Below are positions 1 to 8,611 of a stretch of DNA of 40,173 bases, in pieces. The notes beneath the pieces were generated by a model. That model was not told where the DNA came from, made no database searches, and was given only the letters and a program-made list of their open reading frames with translations. This DNA is from Mageeibacillus sp. UBA5436 (GTDB lineage: Bacteria > Bacillota > Clostridia > Saccharofermentanales > DTU023). The stretch's first letter is position 1; each line of letters begins with the position of its first letter. The translations under genes and the position numbers were made by a program. Location: assembly GCA_002427545.1 (NCBI GenBank), contig DIRM01000043.1:15060-55232 (forward strand), written 5' to 3'.

Positions 1-22
1 GATATTGAGCAAAGGAGTGCTT

Positions 23-253
23 ATGATTACAAAAAAATTATTTCGTTCAATTGATGAATTACAATTAGTGCAATATTATGCAACATTATCACCAGAAGAT
101 GTTGGCTTTCATTCAGAAGATGGAAAAATTATTGTTGATGCCAAGAGTTTTATTGGTTTGTTTGGTTTAAATTTTGCAGAACCTATTCTTGTTGTTAGTG
201 AAGATGAAGAATTCCATAAAAAAATTGGCAATATAGGAGAAAATATTGAATAA
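23..253 (+). CDS. HPr-like protein lacking the phosphorylatable histidine
   Basis: A 76-residue protein that resembles the second half of the PTS phosphocarrier HPr. The segment DAKSFIGLFGL (residues 39-49) matches the HPr helix that carries regulatory Ser46 (typically KSIMGVMSL), with Ser42 at that position. The region where HPr has the active-site motif GLHARPA reads instead DELQLVQYYA, so there is no phospho-accepting His. It therefore cannot act as a normal PTS phosphocarrier; by analogy to Crh of Bacillus it could be regulatory, but that is inference. The start is the ATG at 23 because AAAGGAG at 11-17 lies just upstream; an in-frame TTG at 5 has no such site. The upstream gene lies outside the window. 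Its stop overlaps the next small gene by 8 bases, so the two are probably co-translated. Confidence 0.65.
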   Translation: MITKKLFRSIDELQLVQYYATLSPEDVGFHSEDGKIIVDAKSFIGLFGLNFAEPILVVSEDEEFHKKIGNIGENIE

Positions 254-404
254 TCGCAAGAAAAGATTAATAGTCCAAATTTTTTGTTTGGTATTAGCTG
301 TTGCTTTAACGGTTGGTATTTTTGTTAGTTTCTTTCAGATGAAAAGCGTAGAAGAGCAATTACAATTATTAGAAGAATATTCAACCGAAGAATCTGCTAA
401 TTGA
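246..404 (+). CDS. 52-residue single-pass membrane protein
   Basis: A small gene starting with TTG at 246 inside the end of the HPr-like gene, with GGAG at 236-239 six bases upstream. The product begins NNRKKR, then has one hydrophobic segment (about residues 8-30, from LIVQIFCLVLAVALTVGIFV), followed by a short acidic tail rich in Glu and Gln (KSVEEQLQLLEEYSTEES). The positive N-terminus followed by a membrane helix suggests an N-in, C-out single-pass protein, or a short coiled coil after the helix as in divisome-type small proteins; the function is unknown. It is the last gene before the terminator at 438-472. The ribosome binding site, overlap and sensible protein composition support it being real, but no family is recognised. 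Confidence 0.55.
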   Translation: MNNRKKRLIVQIFCLVLAVALTVGIFVSFFQMKSVEEQLQLLEEYSTEESAN

Positions 405-437
405 AATTATTTTATTTTCATTCATTTCATAAAAAAG

Positions 438-472
438 AGATACTTTTCTATTAAAGAAAAAGTATCTTTTTT
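438..472. terminator. bidirectional terminator between the HPr-like operon and pepF
   Basis: Perfect 10-bp stem AGATACTTTT / AAAAGTATCT (438-447 with 458-467, allowing for the A run) followed by a T run. The complementary strand also has a T run after the hairpin (the A run at 431-436), so it can end both the plus operon and the minus-strand pepF, which converge here. Confidence 0.75.
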
Positions 473-491
473 CATGAATTCTGTTTTTGTT

Positions 492-2312
492 CTAGAGAAT
501 AATCCTACTTAATTCTTCCATTTCATCAATGGATTTTCCAATGAAAGCAATCATATTACGTAAAGGTTTTTCAGTGGTTAAATCAACACCGATTATTTTG
601 GCCTGTTCAATTACTGATAATGGTCCACCTGTTTTTAAATACTTCATCCAATTTTTGATTTGTTTTTCACTATCTTTTTCTAAACTCAAATAAAAATCGG
701 TAGAGACAACTAAGCTGGCACTATAAGTATAAGAATATAAATTTCGATAATAATGTGATTGACGCATCCAAGTTTTTTCACAGCCTTTGTCTAGAATAAC
801 AGCATCTCCCCAGAATTTTTTCAGATTGTGATAGAAAATCGAATCTAAATCATCAGCAGATAATTGCTCGTTATTTGCAATACAATCATAAACGTCTCTT
901 TGAAAGGCACCTTCTAATAAATGGGTAACTGCATTATGAAAATAAGTTTTACCAATCATAGAAGATAAAACAAAACGTTTAAAACGTGGATCTGAATTTT
1001 GTTCTAAAAGACTTCTGACCAATAATAATTCATGAGCTGTAGAAGGAGATTCGATTAAATAGAAAGGCATTTCTTGCTCAAGTGGACGATTATTTTTTCC
1101 AACCAAAATACTTTGGCAGGCATGTCCAAGTTCATGAGCTAAAGTAAAGACTTCGCTCAATTTTCCAGACCAATTTAAGAGAATATAAGGATGAATACCA
1201 GGGACGCTCGCGCAAAAGCCACCTGTTGATTTCCCTTGATTTTGGGCAAAATCAATCCAACGTTCAGGAAAACTTGCCATGACCATGTCATGATAATCTT
1301 GGCCCATAAATTGCATGGCATCAGAAATATATTTCTTGGCGGATTCAATACTGGCATCAGGTTCATAATCTGGATCAATTGGAGTTAATAAGTCCGCATA
1401 ATGCATTTCTTCTAAGCCATGAACTTTTTGAATGAGTTTAGCATAGCGTTGCATATGAGGAGCTAATTCGTTCATGAGTATATCTATTTGACGATCATAC
1501 AATTCACGATTACTTTTTTGAGTATATAAATCAGCTTCGGTGGCATTTTTAAATCCACGTAATTTCGACAGTATGTGTTTTTTGGTGAATTCACCGAGCA
1601 TCAATTCGGCATTAACATGATGATATTTTTCTAAAGTTTCTGAAAAAGCAGAAAAAGATTTACGACGAATTTCAGGATTTTTATCAAAAGCATAATTGTT
1701 TTCATAGGCAACATAACTTAAAGGATAAGTATTGCCATTTACATCGAAATCTGGAAATACCATATCTTGTGCCTTGATTGTTTCATATAAATTTTCTGGT
1801 AAATTTAGAGTTGGTGACAAGGCAGCAAGAACTTCTTCTGTTTCAGCTGATAACAAATACTTTTTGTCTTCCAGTTTATTTTTTAAATAATGCTTATAAT
1901 GTGACGTTTTTTTAATGGCTTCTTCTATAATTTGATCATCAATTAAAGCCAATTCAGAATCAACAAATGATGTATTTGCAAAAAAGTCAGCTAATAATAG
2001 ATTAACTTCCTGATTTAATTTTCCTAATTTTGCATTGCGCATATCAGTCGAAAAATCTAAAGAAGCATAAGCATTAATATGTATTGCGATGAAATAGAGT
2101 TTTTCATAATCTTGAATTGCTTGCAAAATAAAATCACTATCTTTTGATTGTTTTAATTTTCCTTGATAAAGTTCTTTGAAAACTTTCGTTTTTTCAGTTA
2201 ATTCTGCTTGAGATTCTTTTAAAGCCTTTTCATCTTTAAAAATTGCCGATAAATCCCATGTTTCATTAATTGGCACTTCTTTTCTAATAGGTAAAGATTT
2301 AATATTTGTCAT
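492..2312 (-). CDS. pepF: oligoendopeptidase F (M3 family)
   Basis: A 606-residue cytoplasmic zinc metallopeptidase of family M3, which hydrolyses oligopeptides of roughly 7 to 17 residues and takes part in peptide recycling. The N-terminus (LPIRKEVPINETWDLSAIF) is typical of PepF. The zinc motif HELGH is at residues 393-397, and the third ligand is likely Glu421 in IESPSTAHE, at the usual distance. The C-terminal YSYTYSASLVVS segment is also characteristic of the family. The length is normal (about 600). The gene stands alone on the minus strand, diverging from trxB and converging on the upstream operon at a shared terminator. The start ATG is preceded by a purine-rich AAAGAAAGAG stretch. 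Very confident of the family; substrate preference is not visible. Confidence 0.95.
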   Translation of the reverse strand: MTNIKSLPIRKEVPINETWDLSAIFKDEKALKESQAELTEKTKVFKELYQGKLKQSKDSDFILQAIQDYEKLYFIAIHINAYASLDFSTDMRNAKLGKLNQEVNLLLADFFANTSFVDSELALIDDQIIEEAIKKTSHYKHYLKNKLEDKKYLLSAETEEVLAALSPTLNLPENLYETIKAQDMVFPDFDVNGNTYPLSYVAYENNYAFDKNPEIRRKSFSAFSETLEKYHHVNAELMLGEFTKKHILSKLRGFKNATEADLYTQKSNRELYDRQIDILMNELAPHMQRYAKLIQKVHGLEEMHYADLLTPIDPDYEPDASIESAKKYISDAMQFMGQDYHDMVMASFPERWIDFAQNQGKSTGGFCASVPGIHPYILLNWSGKLSEVFTLAHELGHACQSILVGKNNRPLEQEMPFYLIESPSTAHELLLVRSLLEQNSDPRFKRFVLSSMIGKTYFHNAVTHLLEGAFQRDVYDCIANNEQLSADDLDSIFYHNLKKFWGDAVILDKGCEKTWMRQSHYYRNLYSYTYSASLVVSTDFYLSLEKDSEKQIKNWMKYLKTGGPLSVIEQAKIIGVDLTTEKPLRNMIAFIGKSIDEMEELSRIIL

Positions 2313-2574
2313 TTTGTTCTCTTTCTTTTATAAGTGATTATAGATTACTCTTATCTGGCGGATTAAGCATTCCAATCTTATTAAATGATAAATCGTACTT
2401 AATCTGAATATTTTTGTATGAAAATAATATAGATTATCTTGTTTAAATTTCCAAATGTAATTTATGTGACTAAAATCTCATATTTTTGAGTTGCTGGACT
2501 TTCTATACTAAAATAAAACACATTGAGAAAGAAGATAAAACTTTATTTTTAAATAATGGATTCGAGGTAAAAAA

Positions 2575-3534
2575 ATGAGTGAAAAAATTTATGATGTTAT
2601 TATTTTAGGAGCTGGACCTGCTGGTTTATCAGCAGGCATTTATGCAGGTAGAGCAGATTTAGATACTTTGATCATTGAACAAGCTTTAGATGGTGGACAA
2701 ATTGCTCAAACAGCAAGCATTGAAAATTATCCAGGACAAATACCTGAAGGAGAATCAGGTACCAGTTTAATAGAACGATTTACAAAACAAGCAGAACTTT
2801 TTGGAGTAGAAAGAGCACAAGATTCTGTACAAAGTGTTGAATTAGAATCAGATATTAAAGTCATTAAAGGAATGATGGGTACTTATAAAGCACGTAGCGT
2901 AATTATCGCAACTGGTGCCAGTCCGAGAAAAGGTGGTTTCAAGAATGAAGATAATTATATAGGTGGTGGCGTTTCATATTGTGCTACTTGTGATGGGAAT
3001 TTCTTCAAAAATTTTGATGTTTATGTTGTTGGTGGAGGTGAAGCTGCTGTTGAAGAGGCAATGCATTTAGCAAAACTTGCTAGAAATGTTACGATTATTC
3101 ATAGACGTGATCGTTTGAGAGCGGTTGAAAGTGTACAAAACAGAGCTAAAAAAGTTAAAAATCTGCATTATATGTTAGATTCAGTCGTTGAAGAAATTGA
3201 CGGAGATGGCATTTTAGAAGAAATTAAAGTTAGAAATGTCAAAAGCAATGAAATTACGGTGATTACAAAGAATCCTGATGATAAATTAATGGGCCTTTTT
3301 GTTTTTGTTGGTTTTATTCCAAATACAAATTTATTTGAAGGACAAATTGATATGGAGAATGGTTATATTCTGACGGATGAAGATATGAAAACCAATATAC
3401 CTGGTGTTTTTGCTGCTGGTGATTTGCGTAAAAAGAATTTCCGTCAAGTGATTACGGCCGCATCTGATGGGGCAATTGCTTCTAATTCCGTTCGAAATTA
3501 TTTAGCTCGTTTGGAAGGGACAGAATATATTTAA
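2575..3534 (+). CDS. trxB: thioredoxin reductase (NADPH)
   Basis: A 319-residue FAD flavoprotein that passes electrons from NADPH to thioredoxin. The N-terminal FAD site is GAGPAGLSAGIYAGRA (about residues 12-27). The redox-active pair is CATC at Cys136 and Cys139 followed by Asp140. The NAD(P) domain has VVGGGEAAVEEA and HRRDRLRA; the HRR...R signature indicates NADPH rather than a ferredoxin-linked variant. The C-terminal FAD motif GVFAAGDLRKKNFRQVITAA is present. Length is normal. The start has a GAGG site (2563-2568) upstream. It lies alone between the divergent pepF and the M24-family gene; no trxA lies next to it. Confidence 0.95.
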   Translation: MSEKIYDVIILGAGPAGLSAGIYAGRADLDTLIIEQALDGGQIAQTASIENYPGQIPEGESGTSLIERFTKQAELFGVERAQDSVQSVELESDIKVIKGMMGTYKARSVIIATGASPRKGGFKNEDNYIGGGVSYCATCDGNFFKNFDVYVVGGGEAAVEEAMHLAKLARNVTIIHRRDRLRAVESVQNRAKKVKNLHYMLDSVVEEIDGDGILEEIKVRNVKSNEITVITKNPDDKLMGLFVFVGFIPNTNLFEGQIDMENGYILTDEDMKTNIPGVFAAGDLRKKNFRQVITAASDGAIASNSVRNYLARLEGTEYI

Positions 3535-3685
3535 AGATTTGAAAAAATAATATTATTTGCAAAAGACATAATATAATGGGCTGGTCATAGAGTGGGCTAA
3601 AAATCACTCTTCTAAAATTTATATTTCCATATGATATTTGATAAAAGCATTTTGTACATACAGTCTGTTTTTAAACGATACCCAA

Positions 3686-3710
3686 TATAATATATAAAAT
3701 ATTCAGGAGA
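3686..3710 (+). promoter_or_regulatory. possible -10 box and ribosome binding site for the M24 gene
   Basis: TATAAT at 3686-3691 is a perfect -10 hexamer without a convincing -35 at normal spacing. AGGAGA at 3705-3710 sits 7 bases before the ATG at 3718 and fixes the start. If the -10 is used, the leader would be very short (about 20 bases). Confidence 0.35.
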
Positions 3711-3717
3711 TGATTAG

Positions 3718-5148
3718 ATGACAAAAAGGATTAAAGAGAAAAAAGTTAAAATTGATTTAGTAGAAAACCCACTTCCTATAAAATATTCAGAAGTACCAGA
3801 ATATACAAAAGAAGATTATGAAGAACGGATTAGAAATGTTCAAAAATTTGCAGATGAACGAGGCTATAGTCATACCATCATTTATGGTGATCGAGAACAT
3901 TTTTCTAATGTCCATTATTTAACAGGCTTAGATCCAAGATTTGAAGAAGCGCTTCTTATATTAGAAAAAGATAAGACTCCTAAGTTCATATTAGGAAATG
4001 AATGTTATGTTTATGCAAAAAAGATTAATATTGATATTGAAAGAATTTTATACCATCCTTTTGGTTTAATGGGTCAACCAGATCATGATCCTAGGATGCT
4101 AATTGATATATTTAAAGATTCCGGAATAAACAAAGATTCAAAAATAGGTTTGGTTGGTTGGAAATACTATAACAGTGAAAAGCATTCTTTAGAAAACAGT
4201 ATATTGGATGTACCTAATTATATTGTTGAGACCTTATGTCAAATAGTGGACCGAAAAAACATTGTTAATGCAACAGATATTTTTGCAGATAATGATTTTG
4301 GTTTAAGAAATAATTGGTCTGCAAAAGAAATTGTAAGACATGAATTAAACGGAACGAAAGCTTCTAGGAAAGTTTATCATGTTATTAAAAATCTAAGAGA
4401 AGGTATGAGTGAAATAGAAGCTTCAGAACTTCTCAATATTGATGGAGAACCACTTGGCATTCATTCAAATGTCAATTTTGGAGATATCAATACCTCATAT
4501 GGTGTATCAAGTCCTACTTATGATAAAAAACTAAAACTGGGTGATACAGCAGGAATTGGTATGGCTTATAGAGGAAGTCTGGTCCATAAAGCAGGTGTCT
4601 ATATCGGCAAATCAGAAGATTTGACAATGGAACAACAAAAAATCAGAGAAGATTTTTTTCATACCTATTTTGCATCAATTGTTGCCTATTATGAAAATTT
4701 TAAAATTGGCAATACCTGTGGAGATATCTATGACAAAGTAGATAAAACTTTAGGAGAAGGCGAATCAGGTGGTATTGAAAAGTTTGGCATCACATTAAAT
4801 CCAGGTCATTTAATTCATACTGATGAATGGACAAATTCACCATTCAATAAAGATTCGAAAACACCGATTCGTTCAGGCATGGGTGTGCAATGTGATTATA
4901 CAGCAATGAATCAAGATCCATATTTAACAGTTCATGTTGAAGATGGTTTTGTAGTTGCCAATGAAGAATTGCGTAATGAGATCAAAGATATTTCTCCTTC
5001 ATGTTTTGAACGTATTGAAGCCAGACAGAAATTTATGAGAGAAATTCTTAATATCGATTTACCAGAAGAAGTATTGCCATTATCGGATTTACCAGGCGTT
5101 TGTTTTCCATATATGGCCGATGTCAATACAATCTTATATCAAGAATAA
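3718..5148 (+). CDS. M24-family (creatinase / aminopeptidase P fold) protein with altered metal site
   Basis: A 476-residue protein with the two-part layout of Xaa-Pro peptidases: an N-terminal creatinase-like domain (about 35-205) and a C-terminal pita-bread domain (about 210-430). Active members coordinate two metals through Asp, Asp, His, Glu and Glu. Here the aligned positions appear to be Gly281 (LGDTAGIGMAY), His290 (SLVHKAG), His364 (NPGHLIH), Asp393 (VQCDYTA) and Glu408 (VHVEDGF), so both Asp ligands are lost and one Glu is Asp. It may be a non-peptidase, like creatinase, or use a different metal arrangement. A C-terminal extension (about 430-476) follows. It is a single gene with its own ribosome binding site and is followed by two terminator hairpins. 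Family is secure, activity is not. Confidence 0.8.
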   Translation: MTKRIKEKKVKIDLVENPLPIKYSEVPEYTKEDYEERIRNVQKFADERGYSHTIIYGDREHFSNVHYLTGLDPRFEEALLILEKDKTPKFILGNECYVYAKKINIDIERILYHPFGLMGQPDHDPRMLIDIFKDSGINKDSKIGLVGWKYYNSEKHSLENSILDVPNYIVETLCQIVDRKNIVNATDIFADNDFGLRNNWSAKEIVRHELNGTKASRKVYHVIKNLREGMSEIEASELLNIDGEPLGIHSNVNFGDINTSYGVSSPTYDKKLKLGDTAGIGMAYRGSLVHKAGVYIGKSEDLTMEQQKIREDFFHTYFASIVAYYENFKIGNTCGDIYDKVDKTLGEGESGGIEKFGITLNPGHLIHTDEWTNSPFNKDSKTPIRSGMGVQCDYTAMNQDPYLTVHVEDGFVVANEELRNEIKDISPSCFERIEARQKFMREILNIDLPEEVLPLSDLPGVCFPYMADVNTILYQE

Positions 5149-5166
5149 ATTGATATAGAAAAGATA

Positions 5167-5194
5167 AATGCGAATTGTATTGACAATTCGCATT
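5167..5194 (+). terminator. 12-bp perfect hairpin after the M24 gene
   Basis: AATGCGAATTGT (5167-5178) pairs perfectly with 5183-5194 around a 4-base loop. It lies 18 bases after the stop codon. The following tract (AACTTTTAATATTT) is only moderately U-rich. Confidence 0.6.
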
Positions 5195-5213
5195 AACTTT
5201 TAATATTTAATTT

Positions 5214-5258
5214 AAAGAGAATTTTATTTTTACAATTATAATCAAGATTCTCTTTTTT
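5214..5258 (+). terminator. second terminator hairpin with T run
   Basis: AAAGAGAAT (5214-5222) pairs with ATTCTCTTT (5247-5255), and the T run continues to 5258. The loop is long (24 bases) and AT-rich. Together with the preceding hairpin it forms a tandem stop for plus-strand transcription before the convergent gene at 5306. Confidence 0.5.
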
Positions 5259-5305
5259 ATTTCTTTTAAATTATTTGCGTTAATTTATTTTTTAAGTTGA
5301 TACGA

Positions 5306-7054
5306 TTACTGAATATCAATATTTGTTATTTCAAGAGCCTGTTGATTTACGATTTTAGCATTTTCATTTGTCATATCTTCTTCGGATAAAGAAGTAGAAA
5401 AATCAAATTTTATAAAATCATCTTGTTCTAAAAAGGCTAAGCTTGCATTTAAAGAGATAGGTGCTGAAAAGACTTGATTCTCAAAAAAGGCCTGTTCTTT
5501 TGTTAATTCATCTGATTCAGAATAGTCTAACATAAAGTAATAATAAGAATAACCATTAATAGTAACAGATTGAATATCTTTGATTTTACCTGATAAATTA
5601 ATGTTCCGAAGAGCTATTTCATCAGAATCAGGTTCGTTTTTTAAACGTGAATTTTGACTTATCTCATAATTTTGCATGGCTTCTTTAATAGAAGAACCAA
5701 CACCGGTTGTTTGATAATTTTGAGCATCAACCAAAGCATACATTTTGACCAAGGAGGCTTGATCTTTTAAAGCCATACAATAAGTAGGTCTACCAGAAAT
5801 ATTTAATAAAATAGGTACAGTTGCTTGATAACCTTTCTCCTGTACAGCGCCTTCTGCGGACCGCATGGCTGAAGTTTCATCCGCTGAGGCAATTTTGTAA
5901 TAATTGGTTTCTTTGGTACGTAGATTAACTAAAACAAAACCTAAATTCGAATTGTCTTCCGTTGAGACGGATGAGATGCCAGTATAAAGATAAACATCAT
6001 CATTGAGTGCAATATAATTATAAAGAGCTGTTGCTTTCAAGACGCCTTTTTGACCGAAATAAGCATTGATAAAGCCATCTTGATATTGGCCATAATAATT
6101 AATATGGCTCAAGACTAAATTTGCAGGAAAGACACGATCAATCCAAGTTGGAATTTCACCTCTTTTATATGTAACTGTTTCACCAGTTAAAGCATTACAA
6201 AGAATCACTTCAACAACATCTTTTCCACCAAACCAACCAATTTGAGGTTTGACCACAGGTGTTACCCAATAAGGGATACCTTCTTCATCAATTTCCATCA
6301 AAGGTTTTTCCATTATCTTAAATGGGTATTTTAAGCGTAAATATCTTTCTATATTTCGGAAAAATGGTTCAGCATTTGAATATTTCATACCAGAAGGTAA
6401 AGCCTGTAATTCAACGCTACTATCGATCATATCTACGCGTATAAGACGAGGCAAGCCTTCAGATCGATTATAAAGCCATTTAATAGCATTTCCATATCTC
6501 AATGGTGTTACACGTACAGGCCGGTTTTGAAAATTAATTTGAACATAATCAGGCTCAACCTCAAATTGTGAAACAAGCTCCGAAATTTCACCCATTTTTT
6601 TACTGCCCAAGCGTTGCGCTGTATCATGATCGACAGTAGGGATTTCCGTAAAATCTAATTCAGCGATATCTCCAGAAAAATCAGCATCATTGACTTCTAA
6701 TAATTTAGCATAGTCTCGCGAACGAAAAAATTCAGTTGAAGTTAAATTGAAAATAAAGAAGAGGATGAGCAGGATAATCGGAATCCAGATTAAACCATTG
6801 CCAGAACCTTTTTTAAATAATTCTTTAATTGATTCAATATTTATTTGAATATTATTAAAAGGTATTTGTCTTTTCTCTTTTGTAACCTTTGGCATTTTTA
6901 AAAAAGCAGGTAAAATAATTAAACAAATAAGGACAATTAAACGGAGAAAAAATCCTTTATCATGTAAATTAATTGGTGTTAAATCGATTAACCAGAATAT
7001 AATTACAAAAATGGCTAAACTGATATAATATTTAGTTGAACTTTTTTTAGTCAT
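5306..7054 (-). CDS. large membrane-anchored protein of unknown function
   Basis: I do not recognise this 582-residue protein. The N-terminus has three likely membrane segments (about residues 9-25, 36-51 and 84-102) separated by a charged, cytoplasmic-type linker (KVTKEKRQ), then a soluble region of about 475 residues that would lie outside the cell. That region is rich in beta-type sequence and contains repeated aromatic motifs, such as YGQYQDGFINAYFGQKG and YNYIALNDDVYLYTG, with no catalytic motif I can name; it shows no Cys-rich or LPxTG element. The ATG at 7054 is chosen over an in-frame ATG at 7090 because AGGAG precedes it (minus strand, about 7060-7064). It diverges from murT and converges on the M24 gene. 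A promoter-like pair lies at 7100-7129. Confidence 0.7.
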   Translation of the reverse strand: MTKKSSTKYYISLAIFVIIFWLIDLTPINLHDKGFFLRLIVLICLIILPAFLKMPKVTKEKRQIPFNNIQINIESIKELFKKGSGNGLIWIPIILLILFFIFNLTSTEFFRSRDYAKLLEVNDADFSGDIAELDFTEIPTVDHDTAQRLGSKKMGEISELVSQFEVEPDYVQINFQNRPVRVTPLRYGNAIKWLYNRSEGLPRLIRVDMIDSSVELQALPSGMKYSNAEPFFRNIERYLRLKYPFKIMEKPLMEIDEEGIPYWVTPVVKPQIGWFGGKDVVEVILCNALTGETVTYKRGEIPTWIDRVFPANLVLSHINYYGQYQDGFINAYFGQKGVLKATALYNYIALNDDVYLYTGISSVSTEDNSNLGFVLVNLRTKETNYYKIASADETSAMRSAEGAVQEKGYQATVPILLNISGRPTYCMALKDQASLVKMYALVDAQNYQTTGVGSSIKEAMQNYEISQNSRLKNEPDSDEIALRNINLSGKIKDIQSVTINGYSYYYFMLDYSESDELTKEQAFFENQVFSAPISLNASLAFLEQDDFIKFDFSTSLSEEDMTNENAKIVNQQALEITNIDIQ

Positions 7055-7099
7055 AGAATCTCCTGATAAATTTAAATTGGCTAAAAACAATATAAACTT

Positions 7100-7129
7100 A
7101 GTATAAACTAGTAAAAGTTAGCTTGTCTA
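7100..7129 (-). promoter_or_regulatory. sigma-A-type promoter for the unknown membrane protein
   Basis: On the minus strand: -35 TAGACA (7124-7129), an 18-base spacer, and -10 TATACT (7100-7105). It lies 46 bases from the chosen start codon at 7054. Confidence 0.5.
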
Positions 7130-7277
7130 TTACATAATTATAAAATTAAGATTATTTTTTAATATAAAAATATGTGATTGTTATTTAATTAAAAATGATT
7201 TTAATGAGATTAAGTGATTAAAAATTAAATATGAAGATAGATTATTATATTGAAAATATGAAAGTATGAGAGATACC

Positions 7278-8594
7278 ATGAGCAAAGGCTTATATTATAT
7301 AGTCAAATTAATCATTAATATACAAAAATTGGGAAAAGGCGGAACCAGTTTTCCTGGTAAATTTGCTTTAAGTAGAAAGCCAGACGTTCTAGCAAATTTT
7401 ACTTTACCTGATAATCGCGTTTTTATCAGTGGTACAAATGGCAAAACGAGCACAGCGAATTCTTTAGCTAAATTATTTGAACAAACAGGTCGAAAAATAA
7501 CCCATAATGCAGAAGGGGCTAATATGCTGCAGGGGATTACAACTACTTTTTTTCAAAAGGCAAATTCCAAATATCAAATCAAAAGTGATCATCTCATTAT
7601 AGAAATTGATGAATTAACGATGCCTCTTGTCTTTAAATATGTATCACCAAAATCTTTAATTATTACAAATTTGTTTGATGATCAGATTGATCGATATGGC
7701 GGTAAATGGGCCTTGGCAAAAACACTAAGTGAACAATTACCAAAAGACATTACTTTGTATATCAATGGCGATGATCCGACTTTGATTTGGCTTTGCCAAC
7801 AATTAAAGCCAAGAAAAGTCATTTATTTCGGATTAAGAAAAACTGAGCTGCAAAAAAATAAAATAGACAGCTCCTCTAATCAAGAAATCTGTCCACGATG
7901 TCAAAGAGAACTTCATTATGAAAAAAATTTTTATGATAGCATAGGAAAATTTTCCTGTGATTGTGGTTTTAAATCACATGAATTGGATTATGAAGCAAAG
8001 GATATTGACTTAGAAAATGGTTCTTTTAATGTTAATGAACAAATTTATCATATGCCATATCAACAAATTTATTTAATTTACAATATGTTGGCTGTTATTG
8101 CTTATGCCTCAGAAAATGGTATCAAGACAAAACAGATTTCAGAATCTCTAAGCCAGAAAATAAATATAGCAGGACGTTTTGAATATTTAGATTTTAATGA
8201 AAAACAAGCTTGGCTCAATTTGGTAAAAAATCCTGCTGGCCTCAATCAATCTTTAGATTTTTTAGATCGTGAATTAATTAAATTGGAAGATATGTCTGCC
8301 AATATTTTTATTGCTTTTAATAATAAGCCAGCTGATGGTCTTGATACCTCCTGGATAAAACAAAGTAATTTTAATTTACTTAAGAAACAATCTGTCCATA
8401 AAATATATTTAGCTGGTGATTTAAAAGATGAAATGGCAAAAGTTTTTTCTGATTTAAATTTTGATAAAAATAAAATTGTAATGATTGAACATGTTGAAGA
8501 TATAATCAAAACTGAAAAACAAAATTCTTATCAAAATTATTTTATTAGTAATTTTACGATGTTAAATGAAGTGAGAAATGCAATTGTAAAATAA
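7278..8594 (+). CDS. murT: MurT-type Mur ligase (lipid II isoglutaminyl synthase subunit)
   Basis: A 438-residue protein with the MurT architecture. The Mur ligase ATP site is GTNGKTS (residues 52-58). A Cys4 zinc ribbon inserted in the middle domain uses Cys205, Cys208, Cys227 and Cys229 (CPRC...CDC). The C-terminal domain begins with the typical KNPAGLNQSLDFL and ends in the ADGLDTSW motif, where Asp356 corresponds to the MurT Asp that completes the GatD catalytic triad. MurT with the glutaminase GatD amidates D-Glu of lipid II. Unusually, gatD does not follow here; the next features are a tRNA on the other strand and hppA. The ATG at 7278 is preferred over 7266 (weak GAGAG at 7268-7272), but this is not certain. 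Confidence 0.88.
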   Translation: MSKGLYYIVKLIINIQKLGKGGTSFPGKFALSRKPDVLANFTLPDNRVFISGTNGKTSTANSLAKLFEQTGRKITHNAEGANMLQGITTTFFQKANSKYQIKSDHLIIEIDELTMPLVFKYVSPKSLIITNLFDDQIDRYGGKWALAKTLSEQLPKDITLYINGDDPTLIWLCQQLKPRKVIYFGLRKTELQKNKIDSSSNQEICPRCQRELHYEKNFYDSIGKFSCDCGFKSHELDYEAKDIDLENGSFNVNEQIYHMPYQQIYLIYNMLAVIAYASENGIKTKQISESLSQKINIAGRFEYLDFNEKQAWLNLVKNPAGLNQSLDFLDRELIKLEDMSANIFIAFNNKPADGLDTSWIKQSNFNLLKKQSVHKIYLAGDLKDEMAKVFSDLNFDKNKIVMIEHVEDIIKTEKQNSYQNYFISNFTMLNEVRNAIVK

Positions 8595-8611
8595 TGTTAT
8601 GGCTAGTTTTT

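Noticed and set aside
3589..3610. AGAGTG / CACTCT hairpin after trxB
   Set aside because: Six base pairs and no U-rich tract after it; not called as a terminator.
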